Shown: positions 9,767-19,125, counted from the first letter of the stretch. The stretch is DNA of 48,416 nt from Gallionellales bacterium RIFCSPLOWO2_02_FULL_59_110 (GCA_001801215.1 MGXA01000096.1:1-48416), one strand, 5' to 3'. Notes: generated from the letters alone by a model not told the origin. Made by a program: numbers and translations.

Positions 9767-10654
9767 ATGTACCAATCCATAGAAAATTTTGTCGGCAACA
9801 CCCCGCTGGTGCAGCTCGAGCGCATCCCCGGCGCCACCTCCAACGTCATTCTCGCCAAGCTGGAAGGCAATAACCCCGCCGGTTCGGTGAAGGATCGCCC
9901 CGCGCTGTCGATGATCGTGCGCGCCGAGCGGCGCGGCGACATCAGGCCGGGCGACACGCTGATCGAGGCGACCAGCGGCAACACCGGTATCGCGCTGGCG
10001 ATGGCGGCGGCGATACGCGGCTACCGGATGATCCTGGTGATGCCGGAGAACCAGAGCGTGGAGCGTTGCCAGGTGATGCGCGCCTACGGTGCGGAGCTGT
10101 TGCTGACAGCCAAGGAAGGCAGCATGGAGCTGGCGCGCGACACGGCGGAAAAGCTGCGCGACGAGGGCAAGGGCATCATCCTCGACCAGTTCGCCAACCC
10201 CGACAATCCGCTGTCACATTACGAAGGCACCGCGCCGGAAATCTGGCGCGACACCGAGGGCAGGCTCACGCACTTCGTCAGCAGCATGGGCACCACCGGC
10301 ACCATCATGGGCTGCTCGCGCTACTTCAAGGAACAGAATTCAGCCATCCGCATCATCGGCGTGCAGCCCGAAGAAGGCGCGCAGATTCCCGGCATCCGCA
10401 AATGGCCGCAGGCCTACCTGCCGAAGATCTACGACGGCAAAAACGTGGACAGCCTGGAATATGTCAGCCAGCGGGACGCTGAGGAAATGACGCGCCGCCT
10501 GGCGCGCGAGGAAGGCATCTTCTGCGGCATCTCCTCCGGCGGCGCAATGGCCGTGGCGCTGCGCATTTCGCAGCAGGTCGAGAACGCGACCATCGCGTTC
10601 ATCGTGTGCGACCGAGGGGACCGCTATCTGAGCACCGGCGTGTTCCCGGCGTGA
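9767..10654 (+). CDS. cysM: Cysteine synthase B
   Basis: PLP enzyme making cysteine from O-acetylserine and sulfide or thiosulfate. 295 residues. Schiff-base lysine is K42 in GSVKDRPA, phosphate-binding SGNTG lies near residue 70, and GTTGTIMG near 180. The short length and the VKDRPAL form (rather than VKCR-type) point to the CysM subtype. It has its own start region within a repeat-rich gap. Confidence 0.93.
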   Translation: MYQSIENFVGNTPLVQLERIPGATSNVILAKLEGNNPAGSVKDRPALSMIVRAERRGDIRPGDTLIEATSGNTGIALAMAAAIRGYRMILVMPENQSVERCQVMRAYGAELLLTAKEGSMELARDTAEKLRDEGKGIILDQFANPDNPLSHYEGTAPEIWRDTEGRLTHFVSSMGTTGTIMGCSRYFKEQNSAIRIIGVQPEEGAQIPGIRKWPQAYLPKIYDGKNVDSLEYVSQRDAEEMTRRLAREEGIFCGISSGGAMAVALRISQQVENATIAFIVCDRGDRYLSTGVFPA

Positions 10655-10690
10655 TGCGAGACGGTGTTTTGAGCGAGTAGATGGGTTCGG

Positions 10691-10768
10691 CGTAGGTTGG
10701 GTTGAGCGCAGCGATACCCAACATGCACGCGAAACCGATGGGTATCGCGTTGCTCAACCCATCCTACG
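10691..10768 (+). repeat. CGTAGGTTGGGTTGAGC palindromic repeat
   Basis: 78-bp inverted repeat: CGTAGGTTGGGTTGAGC at the left and GCTCAACCCATCCTACG at the right, with GCGATACCC / GGGTATCGC inside. Belongs to a repeat type common in intergenic DNA of beta- and gammaproteobacteria. Lies just downstream of cysM. Confidence 0.85.
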
Positions 10769-10798
10769 GTGCTGGAGTGTTTTCAGGGGGGTGGGGGG

Positions 10799-11251
10799 TC
10801 AGAGGCCACTTGCTTGCTTTCCTCCGCGAATTGCCCAGACCAGCAGGATGGAGAAGCCTTCAAAAGCTGTTATTAACACTAGCAGCGTTAAGAATACCAA
10901 AAATAATCTCATCAACCCCCTTTGGACTTTTCCCCAAAGCGGTCTAACTTCCCCTTGGAACCTGCCAATTCGGTTAGTGATGTGTTCAATGATGAGCCAC
11001 GACTGAAGCACATTGGAGCCAACCAGAAAGACTGCGAAGATTGTTAGCGTCCAAGGCCATGCAGCGGCCTGTTCGCTGGTATGAGGCTCTCTTAAGGCTG
11101 TCACCGCAGCCACAACTGCGGCGCATATTATGTAGTTTCGTACGTTATCAAAGAGCAATTTAAGAGACATCGTCTCTTCAGGCAGCATGAACTTCTTCGC
11201 TCGCTCCCAAGCCTCTCGTACTACACTTCTCTCTTGGTGTGGTGTCCCCAA
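10799..11251 (-). CDS. Small hypothetical membrane protein
   Basis: Not recognised as any named family. About 150 residues from TTG 11251, which has AGAGG six bases upstream; ATG 11170 would give 123 residues. Three hydrophobic segments are visible: YIICAAVVAAVTAL, WPWTLTIFAVFLVGSNVL and a long C-terminal LFLVFLTLLVLITAF. Between them is a basic amphipathic stretch (RIGRFQGEVRPLWGKVQRG). Base composition is more AT-rich than the neighbourhood, which suggests acquired DNA. It lies downstream, on the same strand, of a degraded toxin-antitoxin locus. No function is proposed. Confidence 0.5.
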   Translation of the reverse strand: MGTPHQERSVVREAWERAKKFMLPEETMSLKLLFDNVRNYIICAAVVAAVTALREPHTSEQAAAWPWTLTIFAVFLVGSNVLQSWLIIEHITNRIGRFQGEVRPLWGKVQRGLMRLFLVFLTLLVLITAFEGFSILLVWAIRGGKQASGL

Positions 11252-11412
11252 AGCAAGCCTCTAGAGTAAAGCTAATAATAACAATGCCATAGATAACAGT
11301 GATGCTTGCCGCAAGAGCATCTCTAAACTCCGTCTTTGCAAACTTCGGTTTGGACAGCAGCGGATTCTGCGCGAAATAGCGCTTGATGCCGCTGGTCGAG
11401 TCTATCCCATTT

Positions 11413-11472
11413 TCATTTTCCGCGAATCTCGACAATGCAATCACGGGCATTGGGAGTGTAGCGTATCCTCAT
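11413..11472 (-). pseudogene. Truncated RelE/ParE-type toxin start
   Basis: A 19-codon frame begins at ATG 11472, overlapping the antitoxin stop as ATGA. It reads MRIRYTPNARDCIVEIRGK and then stops. This resembles the first strand and helix of ParE/RelE toxins (typically IxYTPxAxxDLxxI). No continuation was found in the other frames, so the toxin appears lost by truncation. The call rests on a short stretch and on the canonical antitoxin-toxin overlap. Confidence 0.45.
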
Positions 11473-11705
11473 GCCGCCTTGTCTGCATGTTCGGCAAAGA
11501 AGGCATTCATTTCTGAATCCGGGACGAATTCGCCATGCTGGGCTTGTGCCAGTCCCTTTTGAATTCGTGCGCGCATGTAACGGTCATGCGCGAGAAATGC
11601 CGACAAAGCCTCATTGGCAAGCTCGGTTTCGCTGCGGTGCGTTTCCTCGGCTAGGTGGTGCAGTTGCGCCTTAATGTCGCTGCTGATTTCCAGAGTGGCG
11701 TTCAT
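11469..11705 (-). CDS. Ribbon-helix-helix antitoxin-like protein
   Basis: 78 residues. The N-terminal part MNATLEISSDIKAQLHHLAE followed by ETHRSETELANEALSAFLA fits a ribbon-helix-helix DNA-binding fold of the CopG/ParD kind. The acidic C-terminal tail (EFVPDSEMNAFFAEHADK) would be the toxin-binding part. The ATG at 11705 is chosen because AGGA precedes it by eight bases; five further upstream codons are possible. The downstream toxin is reduced to 19 codons, so this is now an orphan antitoxin, perhaps kept as a repressor. Confidence 0.7.
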   Translation of the reverse strand: MNATLEISSDIKAQLHHLAEETHRSETELANEALSAFLAHDRYMRARIQKGLAQAQHGEFVPDSEMNAFFAEHADKAA

Positions 11706-11828
11706 GTGTGTTTCCTGCATGAGTTTGCCGCCATACTACACCGGAAAATCGAGGTCTGAAACACCGCATGAGGGGGTATGGCAAGACAGCATCGTCCGAA
11801 CACTGTCTGCGTGAATTCTGGTTTGGGC

Positions 11829-11919
11829 AGGGGAGGGGATGGGTTTGAGGACGAAGAGGGTGTTTTTGATTAACCCGATAGCCCCATCCCCCTCCTAACC
11901 TCCCCCTTGAAGGGGGAGG
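11829..11919 (+). repeat. Inverted repeats between antitoxin and rimO
   Basis: The 285-bp gap from 11721 to 12005 has no gene. It contains GGGGAGGGGATGGG (from 11830), which can pair with CCCCATCCCCCTCC (11882-11895). It also holds a compact hairpin CCTCCCCCTTGAAGGGGGAGG at 11899-11919. Both are repeat-type structures; no promoter is obvious. Confidence 0.6.
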
Positions 11920-12005
11920 AATCTGAGCCACCTTGGGCAGCGGTCGAGTTGACCTGCCGCGCGCAATGGCATTTTGGCTATGTGCGCAGCCGCTGATGCG
12001 GGGCA

Positions 12006-13379
12006 TTAAGCGCCGGCATGGGAGCGGGATGAACCCATCTCCGCCCACAGGTCGTGAGTGTCGGAACCGGTGACGGTCACTTCGACGAAGTCGCCGGCCT
12101 GCAATTGTTGACCATCGCCGATGAACACCAGCCCGTCGATTTCCGGCGCGTCGGCGGAGCTGCGCGCAATCGCCCCTTCCTCGTCCACCTCGTCCACCAG
12201 CACGGTGAGGGTCTTGCCGATCTTGCGCTCGAGGCGCTCTTCGCTGATTTCCTCCTGCAACATCATCAGTCTTGCAAGGCGCTCCTGCTGCACTTCGGGC
12301 GGCACATGATCCGGCAGGTCGTTGGCCGCCGCGCCTGCCACGGGCGAGTAAGCGAACGCGCCGACGCGGTCGAGTTGCGCCTCCCCGATGAAATCCAGCA
12401 GCTCTTCGAATTCCGCCTCGGTCTCGCCGGGGAAGCCGACGATGAAGGTGCTGCGCAGCGTCAGTTCCGGGCAGGTTTCGCGCCATTGCCTGATGCGCGC
12501 CAGCACGTTTTCGCTGTCGCCGGGGCGCTGCATCAGCTTGAGGATGCGCCGGTTGGCGTGCTGGAACGGCACGTCGAGGTAGGGCAGGATTTTTCCTTCG
12601 GCCATCAGCGGAATGACCTCATCCACATGCGGGTAAGGATAAACGTAATGCAGGCGCACCCATGCGCCCCCTTTACCCGGATCACCCGGATCACCCAGTT
12701 CGCCGAGGGCCGCCGCCAGTTCGGTCAGGCGCGTTTTGAGCGGCCTGCCGCCCCAGAAGCCGGTGCGGTATTTTACGTCCACCCCGTAAGCGGAGGTGTC
12801 CTGCGAAATTACCAGCAGTTCTCTGACACCGGCATTGACCAGGTTCTGCGCTTCCTGCATCACCTCGCCGACCGGGCGGCTGACCAGCGGCCCGCGCAGG
12901 CTGGGAATGATGCAGAAGGTGCAGCGATGGTTGCAGCCTTCCGAAATTTTCACATAGGCATAGTGTTTCGGCGTCAGGCGGACGCCCTGCGCGGGCACCA
13001 GATCGGAATAGGGGTCGTGCGGTTTGGGCAAGTGCGCATGCACCGCCTCCATCACCTCGCGCGTCGCGTGCGGGCCGGTGACGGCCAGCACTTTCGGGTG
13101 TGCCTGCCGCACCACCTCGTCTTTCGCGCCGAGGCAGCCGGTGACGATCACCTTGCCGTTCTCGGCCAGCGCCTCACCGATCGCGTCCAGCGACTCTTCC
13201 ACCGCGCTGTCGATGAAGCCGCAGGTGTTCACGATTACCAGATCGGAGTCCCGGTAGCTGGCGGAGATCAGGTAGCCTTCGGCGCGCAGGTGCGTGAGGA
13301 TATGCTCGGAATCCACGGTGGCCTTGGGGCAGCCCAGCGAGACAAAGCCGACTTTCGGAATGGCGCGGGTTTTATTCAT
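12006..13379 (-). CDS. rimO: Ribosomal protein S12 methylthiotransferase
   Basis: Radical SAM enzyme adding a methylthio group to the conserved Asp of ribosomal protein S12. 457 residues. The N-terminal MTTase domain has three cysteines for the auxiliary 4Fe-4S cluster (SLGCPK, NTCGF, TGCLG). The radical SAM motif CNHRCTFC is mid-protein, and a TRAM domain ends the chain. Start ATG 13379 gives the typical N-terminus [18 protein letters not shown] small direct-repeat insertion (GDPGDP) precedes [10 protein letters not shown]. The same frame runs open far upstream over a gene on the other strand; that extension is not coding. Confidence 0.95.
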   Translation of the reverse strand: MNKTRAIPKVGFVSLGCPKATVDSEHILTHLRAEGYLISASYRDSDLVIVNTCGFIDSAVEESLDAIGEALAENGKVIVTGCLGAKDEVVRQAHPKVLAVTGPHATREVMEAVHAHLPKPHDPYSDLVPAQGVRLTPKHYAYVKISEGCNHRCTFCIIPSLRGPLVSRPVGEVMQEAQNLVNAGVRELLVISQDTSAYGVDVKYRTGFWGGRPLKTRLTELAAALGELGDPGDPGKGGAWVRLHYVYPYPHVDEVIPLMAEGKILPYLDVPFQHANRRILKLMQRPGDSENVLARIRQWRETCPELTLRSTFIVGFPGETEAEFEELLDFIGEAQLDRVGAFAYSPVAGAAANDLPDHVPPEVQQERLARLMMLQEEISEERLERKIGKTLTVLVDEVDEEGAIARSSADAPEIDGLVFIGDGQQLQAGDFVEVTVTGSDTHDLWAEMGSSRSHAGA

Positions 13380-13571
13380 GCGATGCTTTCGTTCCGGAAA
13401 AAATTCGCTCAGCAGCTTTCGCGGAGCAAGCGAATTATCGCATGGCATCCCCGTTTGAGGCTGGAGATACGCGGCCATGGCCGGCTGCCGTTCCGGCGCC
13501 ATACCGCCCGGCATCGAAAAAAACTGGTAGCATGAAGCCTGACAACAGTACCCGGACAACAGGAAAATCAC

Positions 13572-15758
13572 ATGCCGGATACCATCATCATCAGCGATCT
13601 GGATGGAACGCTGCTCGACTCGGCGAGCTACTCCTTCGCGGCGGCGCAGCCCGCCCTGGAGGCGATCCGGGCGCGCGGCATTCCGCTCGTGCTGTGTTCC
13701 AGCAAAACGCGCGCGGAGATCGAGGAATATCGCCGCCGCCTGGACAACCGCCATCCCTTCATCGCCGAAAACGGCGCGGGCATATTCATTCCGACCGGCT
13801 ATTTTTCGTTTCCCGTCGAAGGTGAAGCGCTTGACGGCTACCGCCTCGTTACGCTCGGCACGCCCTATGCCGAAATCAGGCAACATTTCGTCAGGCTGCG
13901 CGAACAGTGTGGCGCCAGGGTGCGCGGATTCGCGGACATGACGGATGAGGAAGTCGCGGCGCTGACCGGACTTTCCCTCGCCGAGGCTCGCCTGGCGAAG
14001 CAACGCGACTTCGACGAAGTCTTCGTGTTCGACGGCAAGCCCGACGAGACCTTCCTGAAGGCGATCGAAACCGCCGGCCTGCACTGGACGCAGGGGCAGT
14101 TCTTTCACATCCTGGGCAACCATGACAAGGGGCGTGCGGTAAAACTGCTGCAAGCACTTTACCGGCGGGAATCCGGCGCGGTCGCCAGCATCGGCCTGGG
14201 CGACAGCCTGAACGACTTGCCGCTGCTCGAGGCGGTCGAGCGCCCCGTGCTGGTGCGCAAAGCGGACGGCAGTTTCGATGCGCGCATCGGCCTGCCCGGC
14301 CTGCTCAAGACGCAACAGCCCGGCCCGTCCGGCTGGAACGCCGCCGTGCTGCAACTGCTGGCTGCCGCGCCGTTGCAAACAGACGCCAAACGGCAGGCCC
14401 TGACCGGGATTTTCGACGCCGCCATCGCAGCCGTCGATCCGCGCCGCGCGGTGCTCAATGCCGTCAGGCTCGAGGATGGGAGCTTGCGCGCGGGCGATGC
14501 CGTTTACGACCTTGCGGCATACCGGCGCATCGTCGTGATCGGCGCGGGCAAGGCCACGGCGCGTATGGCGCTGGCTGTCGAAGAGCTGCTCGGCGCGCGG
14601 ATTGCCGCCGGGCTGGTGATCGTGAAGCAGGGGCACCGCGAGCCCTTGCGCACTATCGAGCAGGTCGAGGCAACCCACCCCGTGCCGAACGCGGACGGGC
14701 TGCAAGGCGCGCAGCGCATCTTGCAAATGGCACAGGATGCCGACGAGAAAACGCTGTTGATCTGCCTGCTGTCGGGCGGCGCGTCGGCGCTGCTGGTCGC
14801 GCCCGCCGCCGGTTTGACGTTGCAGGACAAGCAGGAAGCCACTGCCTTGCTGCTGAATGCGGGCGCATCCATCGGCGAACTGAATGCCGTGCGCAAGCAT
14901 CTTTCGGCGGTGAAAGGCGGGCGGCTGGTGCAGGCGGCCTATCCGGCGCAAGTGCTGGCGCTGATCCTCTCGGACGTGATCGGCGACCGGCTCGATACGA
15001 TCGCCTCCGGGCCGACCGCGCCGGACGATTCGAGTTTTGCCGATGCCTGGGCGGTGATCGAGAAGTACGGCCTGCGGGAAAAAATTCCCGCGCGCGTCGG
15101 AGAATATTTGCAGCGCGGCATGGGTGGGCTGGAAGCCGAAACGGTCAAGAGTGGCGACCCCTGTCTGACAGCGGCCCGCAATGTGGTGGTCGGCAGTCTC
15201 GGCCTGGCGTTGGCCGCAGCGGCGGAAGAGGCGCGCCGACTCGGCTATGAAACGGAGATCCTCGGCGCCGATCTGCAAGGCGAAGCGCGTGACGCCGCGA
15301 AGTTTCTCGCGCGGCGCGTGCGCGCCACGCTGGCAGGAATGCATCCGCGCGAGCGGCGCTGCCTGCTCAGTGGCGGCGAAACCACGGTCACGGTGCGCGG
15401 CACCGGGCAGGGCGGTCGCAACCAGGAACTGGCGCTGGCGTTTGCGCTGGAAATCGACGGCCTCGCGGGCGTTACTCTGCTATCCGCCGGCACGGATGGA
15501 GGCGATGGGCCGACCGATGCCGCCGGGGCAATGGTGGATGGCGGGACAGCGGAGCGGGCGCGCCAGTTTGGCATCGGGCTGACCGGCCATCTTGAAAACA
15601 ACGATTCGTATGCGTTCTTCCGGCGCCTCGATGCCGCCTCCGGCAGGCAGAGCCATCTTCTCACCGGGCCGACCGGGACAAACGTGATGGACATACAGAT
15701 CATGCTGTGCGATAAGGGCGCAGGCGCAATTGTGCCGGAACAGGCAAACGCACCATGA
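13572..15758 (+). CDS. Fused HAD sugar-phosphoglycerate phosphatase and glycerate 2-kinase
   Basis: 728 residues. Residues 1-~265 are a HAD-IIB phosphatase of the mannosyl-3-phosphoglycerate phosphatase type: nucleophile motif SDLDGT (D9, D11), [10 protein letters not shown] near 44, [10 protein letters not shown] near 65 and metal motif GLGDSLND near 210. Residues ~275-728 are a glycerate 2-kinase of the MOFRL/GckA family: [40 protein letters not shown] and [16 protein letters not shown]. The phosphatase half would release a sugar-glycerate from its 3-phosphate. The kinase half would turn free glycerate into 2-phosphoglycerate. ATG 13572 has AGGA upstream, and the stop overlaps the next start (ATGA). 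The sugar attached (mannose or glucose) cannot be read from sequence. Confidence 0.88.
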   Translation: MPDTIIISDLDGTLLDSASYSFAAAQPALEAIRARGIPLVLCSSKTRAEIEEYRRRLDNRHPFIAENGAGIFIPTGYFSFPVEGEALDGYRLVTLGTPYAEIRQHFVRLREQCGARVRGFADMTDEEVAALTGLSLAEARLAKQRDFDEVFVFDGKPDETFLKAIETAGLHWTQGQFFHILGNHDKGRAVKLLQALYRRESGAVASIGLGDSLNDLPLLEAVERPVLVRKADGSFDARIGLPGLLKTQQPGPSGWNAAVLQLLAAAPLQTDAKRQALTGIFDAAIAAVDPRRAVLNAVRLEDGSLRAGDAVYDLAAYRRIVVIGAGKATARMALAVEELLGARIAAGLVIVKQGHREPLRTIEQVEATHPVPNADGLQGAQRILQMAQDADEKTLLICLLSGGASALLVAPAAGLTLQDKQEATALLLNAGASIGELNAVRKHLSAVKGGRLVQAAYPAQVLALILSDVIGDRLDTIASGPTAPDDSSFADAWAVIEKYGLREKIPARVGEYLQRGMGGLEAETVKSGDPCLTAARNVVVGSLGLALAAAAEEARRLGYETEILGADLQGEARDAAKFLARRVRATLAGMHPRERRCLLSGGETTVTVRGTGQGGRNQELALAFALEIDGLAGVTLLSAGTDGGDGPTDAAGAMVDGGTAERARQFGIGLTGHLENNDSYAFFRRLDAASGRQSHLLTGPTGTNVMDIQIMLCDKGAGAIVPEQANAP

Positions 15759-17014
15759 ATTCCACGACCTTCAGAGCCGAGGTGCATCGGCAGATTGAAC
15801 AGATCGGGCAGGCCGACATCGTCATCGGCATCCCGAGCTTCAACAATGCGCGCACCATCGGCCACGTGGTGCGTGCCGTGCAAGCCGGGCTGGCCAAATA
15901 TTTTCCGTCGCACAAGGCGGTGATCGTCAATTCCGACGGTGGTTCCAGCGACGGCACGATGGGCGTCGTGCAGAACACCGCGATCGAGGATTTTCACGCC
16001 ATTCTGCTGCATCACCGGACCGAACCCATCACCAAGCTGGCGTTTCCCTATTCCGGCATCCCCGGCAAGGGCAGCGCCTTCCGCGCCGTGTTCGAGATCG
16101 CCAAGGCGCTGGGCGCGAAGGCGTGCGCGGTGGTCGATTCGGACCTGAGAAGCATCGCGCCGGAGTGGGTCGAGATGTTGCTGAAGCCGGTGCTGGAGGG
16201 TGGTTTCGATTACGTCGCACCGCTCTACCACCGGCACAAGTTTGACGGTACCATTACCAACAGCATCGTCTATCCGTTCACGCGCGCGCTGTATGGCAGG
16301 CGGGTGCGCCAACCGATCGGCGGGGATTTCGGCTTTTCCGGAAAGATGGCGCAGTTCTACCTGACCAAGGAAGTGTGGGAGTCGGATGTGGCGCGCTTCG
16401 GCATCGACATCTGGATGACGACGACCGCGCTGGCGAACGGCTTCAAGGTCGCACAGTCTTTTCTCGGCGCCAAGATCCACGATGCCAAAGACCCCGGCGC
16501 AGACTTGAGCGACATGCTGTACCAGGTGGTCAGCGCCACCTTCGACCTGATGGAAAATTACCGCGACGTGTGGGCGCCGGTACGCGGCTCGGAACCGGTG
16601 CCGACCTTCGGTTTCGAGTACGCCGTTGGCCTGGAGCATGTCAGCGTTAACACCGCGCGGATGCTGCATATCTTTCGCGAGGGACTGAGAAATCTGCGCG
16701 AAATCTGGGTGGGCATCCTCGGCAGCGGCGACCTGCGCGAGGTGGAGCGGCTGGCCGACCTGGACGATGCGGCGTTTCACTTTCCTCCCGGTTTGTGGGC
16801 ACGCATCGTTTACGATTACGCCATCGCCTTCCACCTGAAAAAACTGCCCGTGGCGCATTTGATCAAGTCGCTCACGCCGCTGTATATCGGCAAGACTGTT
16901 TCCTTCGTCATACAGGCGGAAAACATGGGACAGGCCGAGGTGGACGCCGAAATCGAGAAGCTATGCATGGAGTTTGAAAGCAAGAAGGATTACCTGACCA
17001 GCAGTTGGAAATAG
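15755..17014 (+). CDS. GT-A glycosyltransferase, sugar-glycerate type
   Basis: 419 residues. GT-A fold with the opening IVIGIPSFNNARTIGHVVRA, NSDGGSSDGT, GKGSAFRAVFEIA and the metal/nucleotide-sugar motif VVDSDLRS. A distinctive acceptor-side block IGGDFGFSGKMA follows near residue 190. The layout resembles glucosyl/mannosyl-3-phosphoglycerate synthases. It starts inside the stop of the phosphatase-kinase fusion (ATGA), which implies a shared pathway. Candidate roles are a second sugar transfer (for example onto glucosylglycerate or its phosphate) or an alternative synthase. No signal peptide was seen, so it is probably cytoplasmic. Confidence 0.75.
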   Translation: MNSTTFRAEVHRQIEQIGQADIVIGIPSFNNARTIGHVVRAVQAGLAKYFPSHKAVIVNSDGGSSDGTMGVVQNTAIEDFHAILLHHRTEPITKLAFPYSGIPGKGSAFRAVFEIAKALGAKACAVVDSDLRSIAPEWVEMLLKPVLEGGFDYVAPLYHRHKFDGTITNSIVYPFTRALYGRRVRQPIGGDFGFSGKMAQFYLTKEVWESDVARFGIDIWMTTTALANGFKVAQSFLGAKIHDAKDPGADLSDMLYQVVSATFDLMENYRDVWAPVRGSEPVPTFGFEYAVGLEHVSVNTARMLHIFREGLRNLREIWVGILGSGDLREVERLADLDDAAFHFPPGLWARIVYDYAIAFHLKKLPVAHLIKSLTPLYIGKTVSFVIQAENMGQAEVDAEIEKLCMEFESKKDYLTSSWK

Positions 17015-17051
17015 CTCGCTGCGCGATTTCACATTATCAAGGAGATATGCC

Positions 17052-17756
17052 ATGACGGATTTTATGGAAATGATTTTCGAGCCCTTGCGTGAGTTGTTCA
17101 TGCAATTCAAGGCGTTTTTGCCCGGCCTGCTGGCCATGCTGGTGATACTGGTGCTGGGCATTCTGCTGGCCAAGGCGATCAAGGCTATCCTGGTCAGATT
17201 TCTCACCGCAGTCAATTTTGACAGCTGGTGCGACCGCATGGGATTCACCACCCTGATGCGCAAGGGAGACCTGTGGACCAAACCCTCCGTGCTAGCCGGG
17301 GTGATCGTGTTCTGGCTGCTGCTTATCGTTACGCTGATGGTCGGGCTGAGCGCGCTCAAGGTCGCGGCTATCGACCAGATGGTAGGGCAATTTTTCGGCT
17401 ACATGCCGCGTATCTTTTCCGCCGCCATTATTCTGGTGATCGGTTATGTCCTGTCGGGCTTTGTCAGCCGCGCGGTGTTGATTACGGCGGCGAACAGCGG
17501 CTTCCATTACGCCAAGCTGCTGGCCGAGACTGTCCGCACCCTGCTGGCAGTATTGATCCTGGCGATGGTCATGGAGCAGCTCCAGATTGCGCCGAGCATC
17601 GTGCTGGCCGCTTTTTCCATCATCTTCGGCGGCATCGTGATCGCGCTTTCCATCGCCTTCGGCGTAGGCGGCATCGATGCGGCGAAACGGGTCATCGAAC
17701 GGGAAACGGCGGAAAAACGCGCCGAAGAAACAAAAGACGAGATCGAGCATATTTAG
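17052..17756 (+). CDS. MscS-like conserved-TM-helix membrane protein
   Basis: 234 residues with about five hydrophobic helices. There are repeated LPGLLAMLVILVLGILLAKA-like and YMPRIFSAAIILVIGYVLS segments, each leading into an amphipathic helix, and a C-terminal AFGVGGIDAAKRVIERE. This is the 'conserved TM helix' pattern found in small mechanosensitive-channel-like proteins. It has a strong AAGGAG before ATG 17052. Placement between two osmolyte glycosyltransferases suggests a role in turgor, for example solute release on downshock. That role is inference. Confidence 0.8.
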   Translation: MTDFMEMIFEPLRELFMQFKAFLPGLLAMLVILVLGILLAKAIKAILVRFLTAVNFDSWCDRMGFTTLMRKGDLWTKPSVLAGVIVFWLLLIVTLMVGLSALKVAAIDQMVGQFFGYMPRIFSAAIILVIGYVLSGFVSRAVLITAANSGFHYAKLLAETVRTLLAVLILAMVMEQLQIAPSIVLAAFSIIFGGIVIALSIAFGVGGIDAAKRVIERETAEKRAEETKDEIEHI

Positions 17757-17768
17757 AGGGAAAAAGCC

Positions 17769-18977
17769 ATGTCGGATTTTTATCAGTCGGGGGTCATCAC
17801 CACGCTGCACCAGCTCGGCAAGTCTTCGCTGGAGCGGCTGGAATCGGAGCTGCAGGGCTTCGCCAGAACCAGGCCGATAGCGCTGGTATTGCCGGCCCTG
17901 TACTCGGAGTTCGAGGGGCCGGCCATGCCGGGCATCGTCCGCGAGCTGGCCAAGGTGAAATACCTGAACGAAGTCGTACTCGTACTGGACCAGGCTTCCG
18001 AGCAGGAATTCGCGCGGGTGCGCGAGTTCATGTCGCCTGTCGGCGGCGAAGTCAGGATCATCCACAACAAGGGCAAGCGCATCAGCGAAATCTACGAGAC
18101 GCTGAAACGCAACGGGCTGGATCCGGGGCCGCAGGGCAAGGGGCGTTCCGCGTGGCTTGCCTACGGCTATGTGCTGGCGCGCGCCAAATCGGACGTGATT
18201 GCGCTGCACGATTGCGACATCGTGACCTACAGCCGCGAGTTGCTGGCGCGGCTGTGCTACCCGGTGGCTCATCCGTCGCTCGATTACGTGTTCTGCAAGG
18301 GTTATTACAGCCGGGTGTCGAACAAGATGAACGGGCGCGTCACGCGCTTGCTGGTGACGCCGCTGGTGCGCTCGCTGCAACAGCTGGTCGGACAGCATGG
18401 CTTTCTGATGTTCCTCGACAGCTTCCGTTACCCATTGTCCGGGGAGTTCTGCATGACCACGGACGTCGCGCGCACGAACCGCATTCCCAGCGACTGGGGC
18501 CTGGAGGTCGGCTCGCTGGCCGAGGTGTACCGCAACTATTCGTCGCGCCGCGTCTGCCAGGTGGACATCGCCGCGACCTACGACCACAAGCATCAGGCGC
18601 TCTCCGCCGACGACGCGAACAAGGGCCTGATGAAAATGACCGTGGACATCTGCAAATCGATGTTCAGGACGCTGGCGTCCGAAGGTGTGGTGTTCTCGGA
18701 CGGCCTGTTCAAATCGCTGATTGTGACCTACCTGCGACAGGCGGAGGATACGCTGGTGAAATACGAGGCCGATGCGACCATCAACGGGCTGGAGTTCGAC
18801 CGGCACGAGGAGGCGCGCGCGGTGGAAGCGTTCACCCATGCGGTTGCCCTGGCCGCGCAGGCGTATATGGAAAATCCGATGGGCACGCCGCCGATCCCGA
18901 ACTGGAACCGGGTCAAGGCCGCCATCCCGGATATTTTCGAGATGCTGATAACGGCGGTGGAAGCGGACAATAAATGA
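17769..18977 (+). CDS. Glucosyl-3-phosphoglycerate synthase-like glycosyltransferase
   Basis: 402 residues, GT-A fold of GT81 type. It shows ALVLPALYSEFEGPAMPGIV at the start of the nucleotide-binding region and GKGRSAWLAYGYVLARA. The DxD-type metal motif is LHDCDIVTYS. The acceptor region reads YPLSGEFCMTTDVAR with GLEVGSLAEVY, as in GpgS enzymes. The predicted reaction is transfer of glucose from an NDP-glucose to 3-phosphoglycerate. The phosphatase half of the upstream fusion would then give glucosylglycerate, a compatible solute. The gene starts 12 bp after the MscS-like gene (AGGG upstream of ATG 17769). Confidence 0.8.
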   Translation: MSDFYQSGVITTLHQLGKSSLERLESELQGFARTRPIALVLPALYSEFEGPAMPGIVRELAKVKYLNEVVLVLDQASEQEFARVREFMSPVGGEVRIIHNKGKRISEIYETLKRNGLDPGPQGKGRSAWLAYGYVLARAKSDVIALHDCDIVTYSRELLARLCYPVAHPSLDYVFCKGYYSRVSNKMNGRVTRLLVTPLVRSLQQLVGQHGFLMFLDSFRYPLSGEFCMTTDVARTNRIPSDWGLEVGSLAEVYRNYSSRRVCQVDIAATYDHKHQALSADDANKGLMKMTVDICKSMFRTLASEGVVFSDGLFKSLIVTYLRQAEDTLVKYEADATINGLEFDRHEEARAVEAFTHAVALAAQAYMENPMGTPPIPNWNRVKAAIPDIFEMLITAVEADNK

Positions 18978-19071
18978 TCCGGCAGAAATGTCGTGATTTT
19001 GTGTTAAGGTAAAAAAAGAGAAACGCTATCTGACGCAGGCCTCGATCGCGCGAACATTGGAAAGGAAAGCC

Positions 19072-19125
19072 ATGAAACCATCCACAGAATCTGCTCCTTC
19101 GAACACCGCCCATCCGGTCCGTTGA
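19072..19125 (+). other. Short leader ORF ahead of fructokinase
   Basis: ATG 19072 is preceded by a good GGAAAG and opens a 17-codon frame (MKPSTESAPSNTAHPVR). Its stop TGA (19123-19125) overlaps the TTG start of the fructokinase gene. It may be a coupling leader, or the true beginning of the fructokinase separated from it by a frameshift. Confidence 0.45.

Noticed and set aside
11178-11450. 90-codon minus-strand frame with one hydrophobic segment, overlapping the toxin relic and the small membrane protein
   Set aside because: Overlaps two other candidates, has no clear ribosome binding site and no recognised similarity. Could be coding but not supported.
13380-15344. Very long minus-strand extension of the rimO frame (over 1100 codons in total)
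   Set aside because: It overlaps the phosphatase-glycerate kinase fusion on the plus strand, is rich in His/Arg/Gln runs and has no recognisable domain. Typical of GC-rich antisense frames; RimO starts at 13379.
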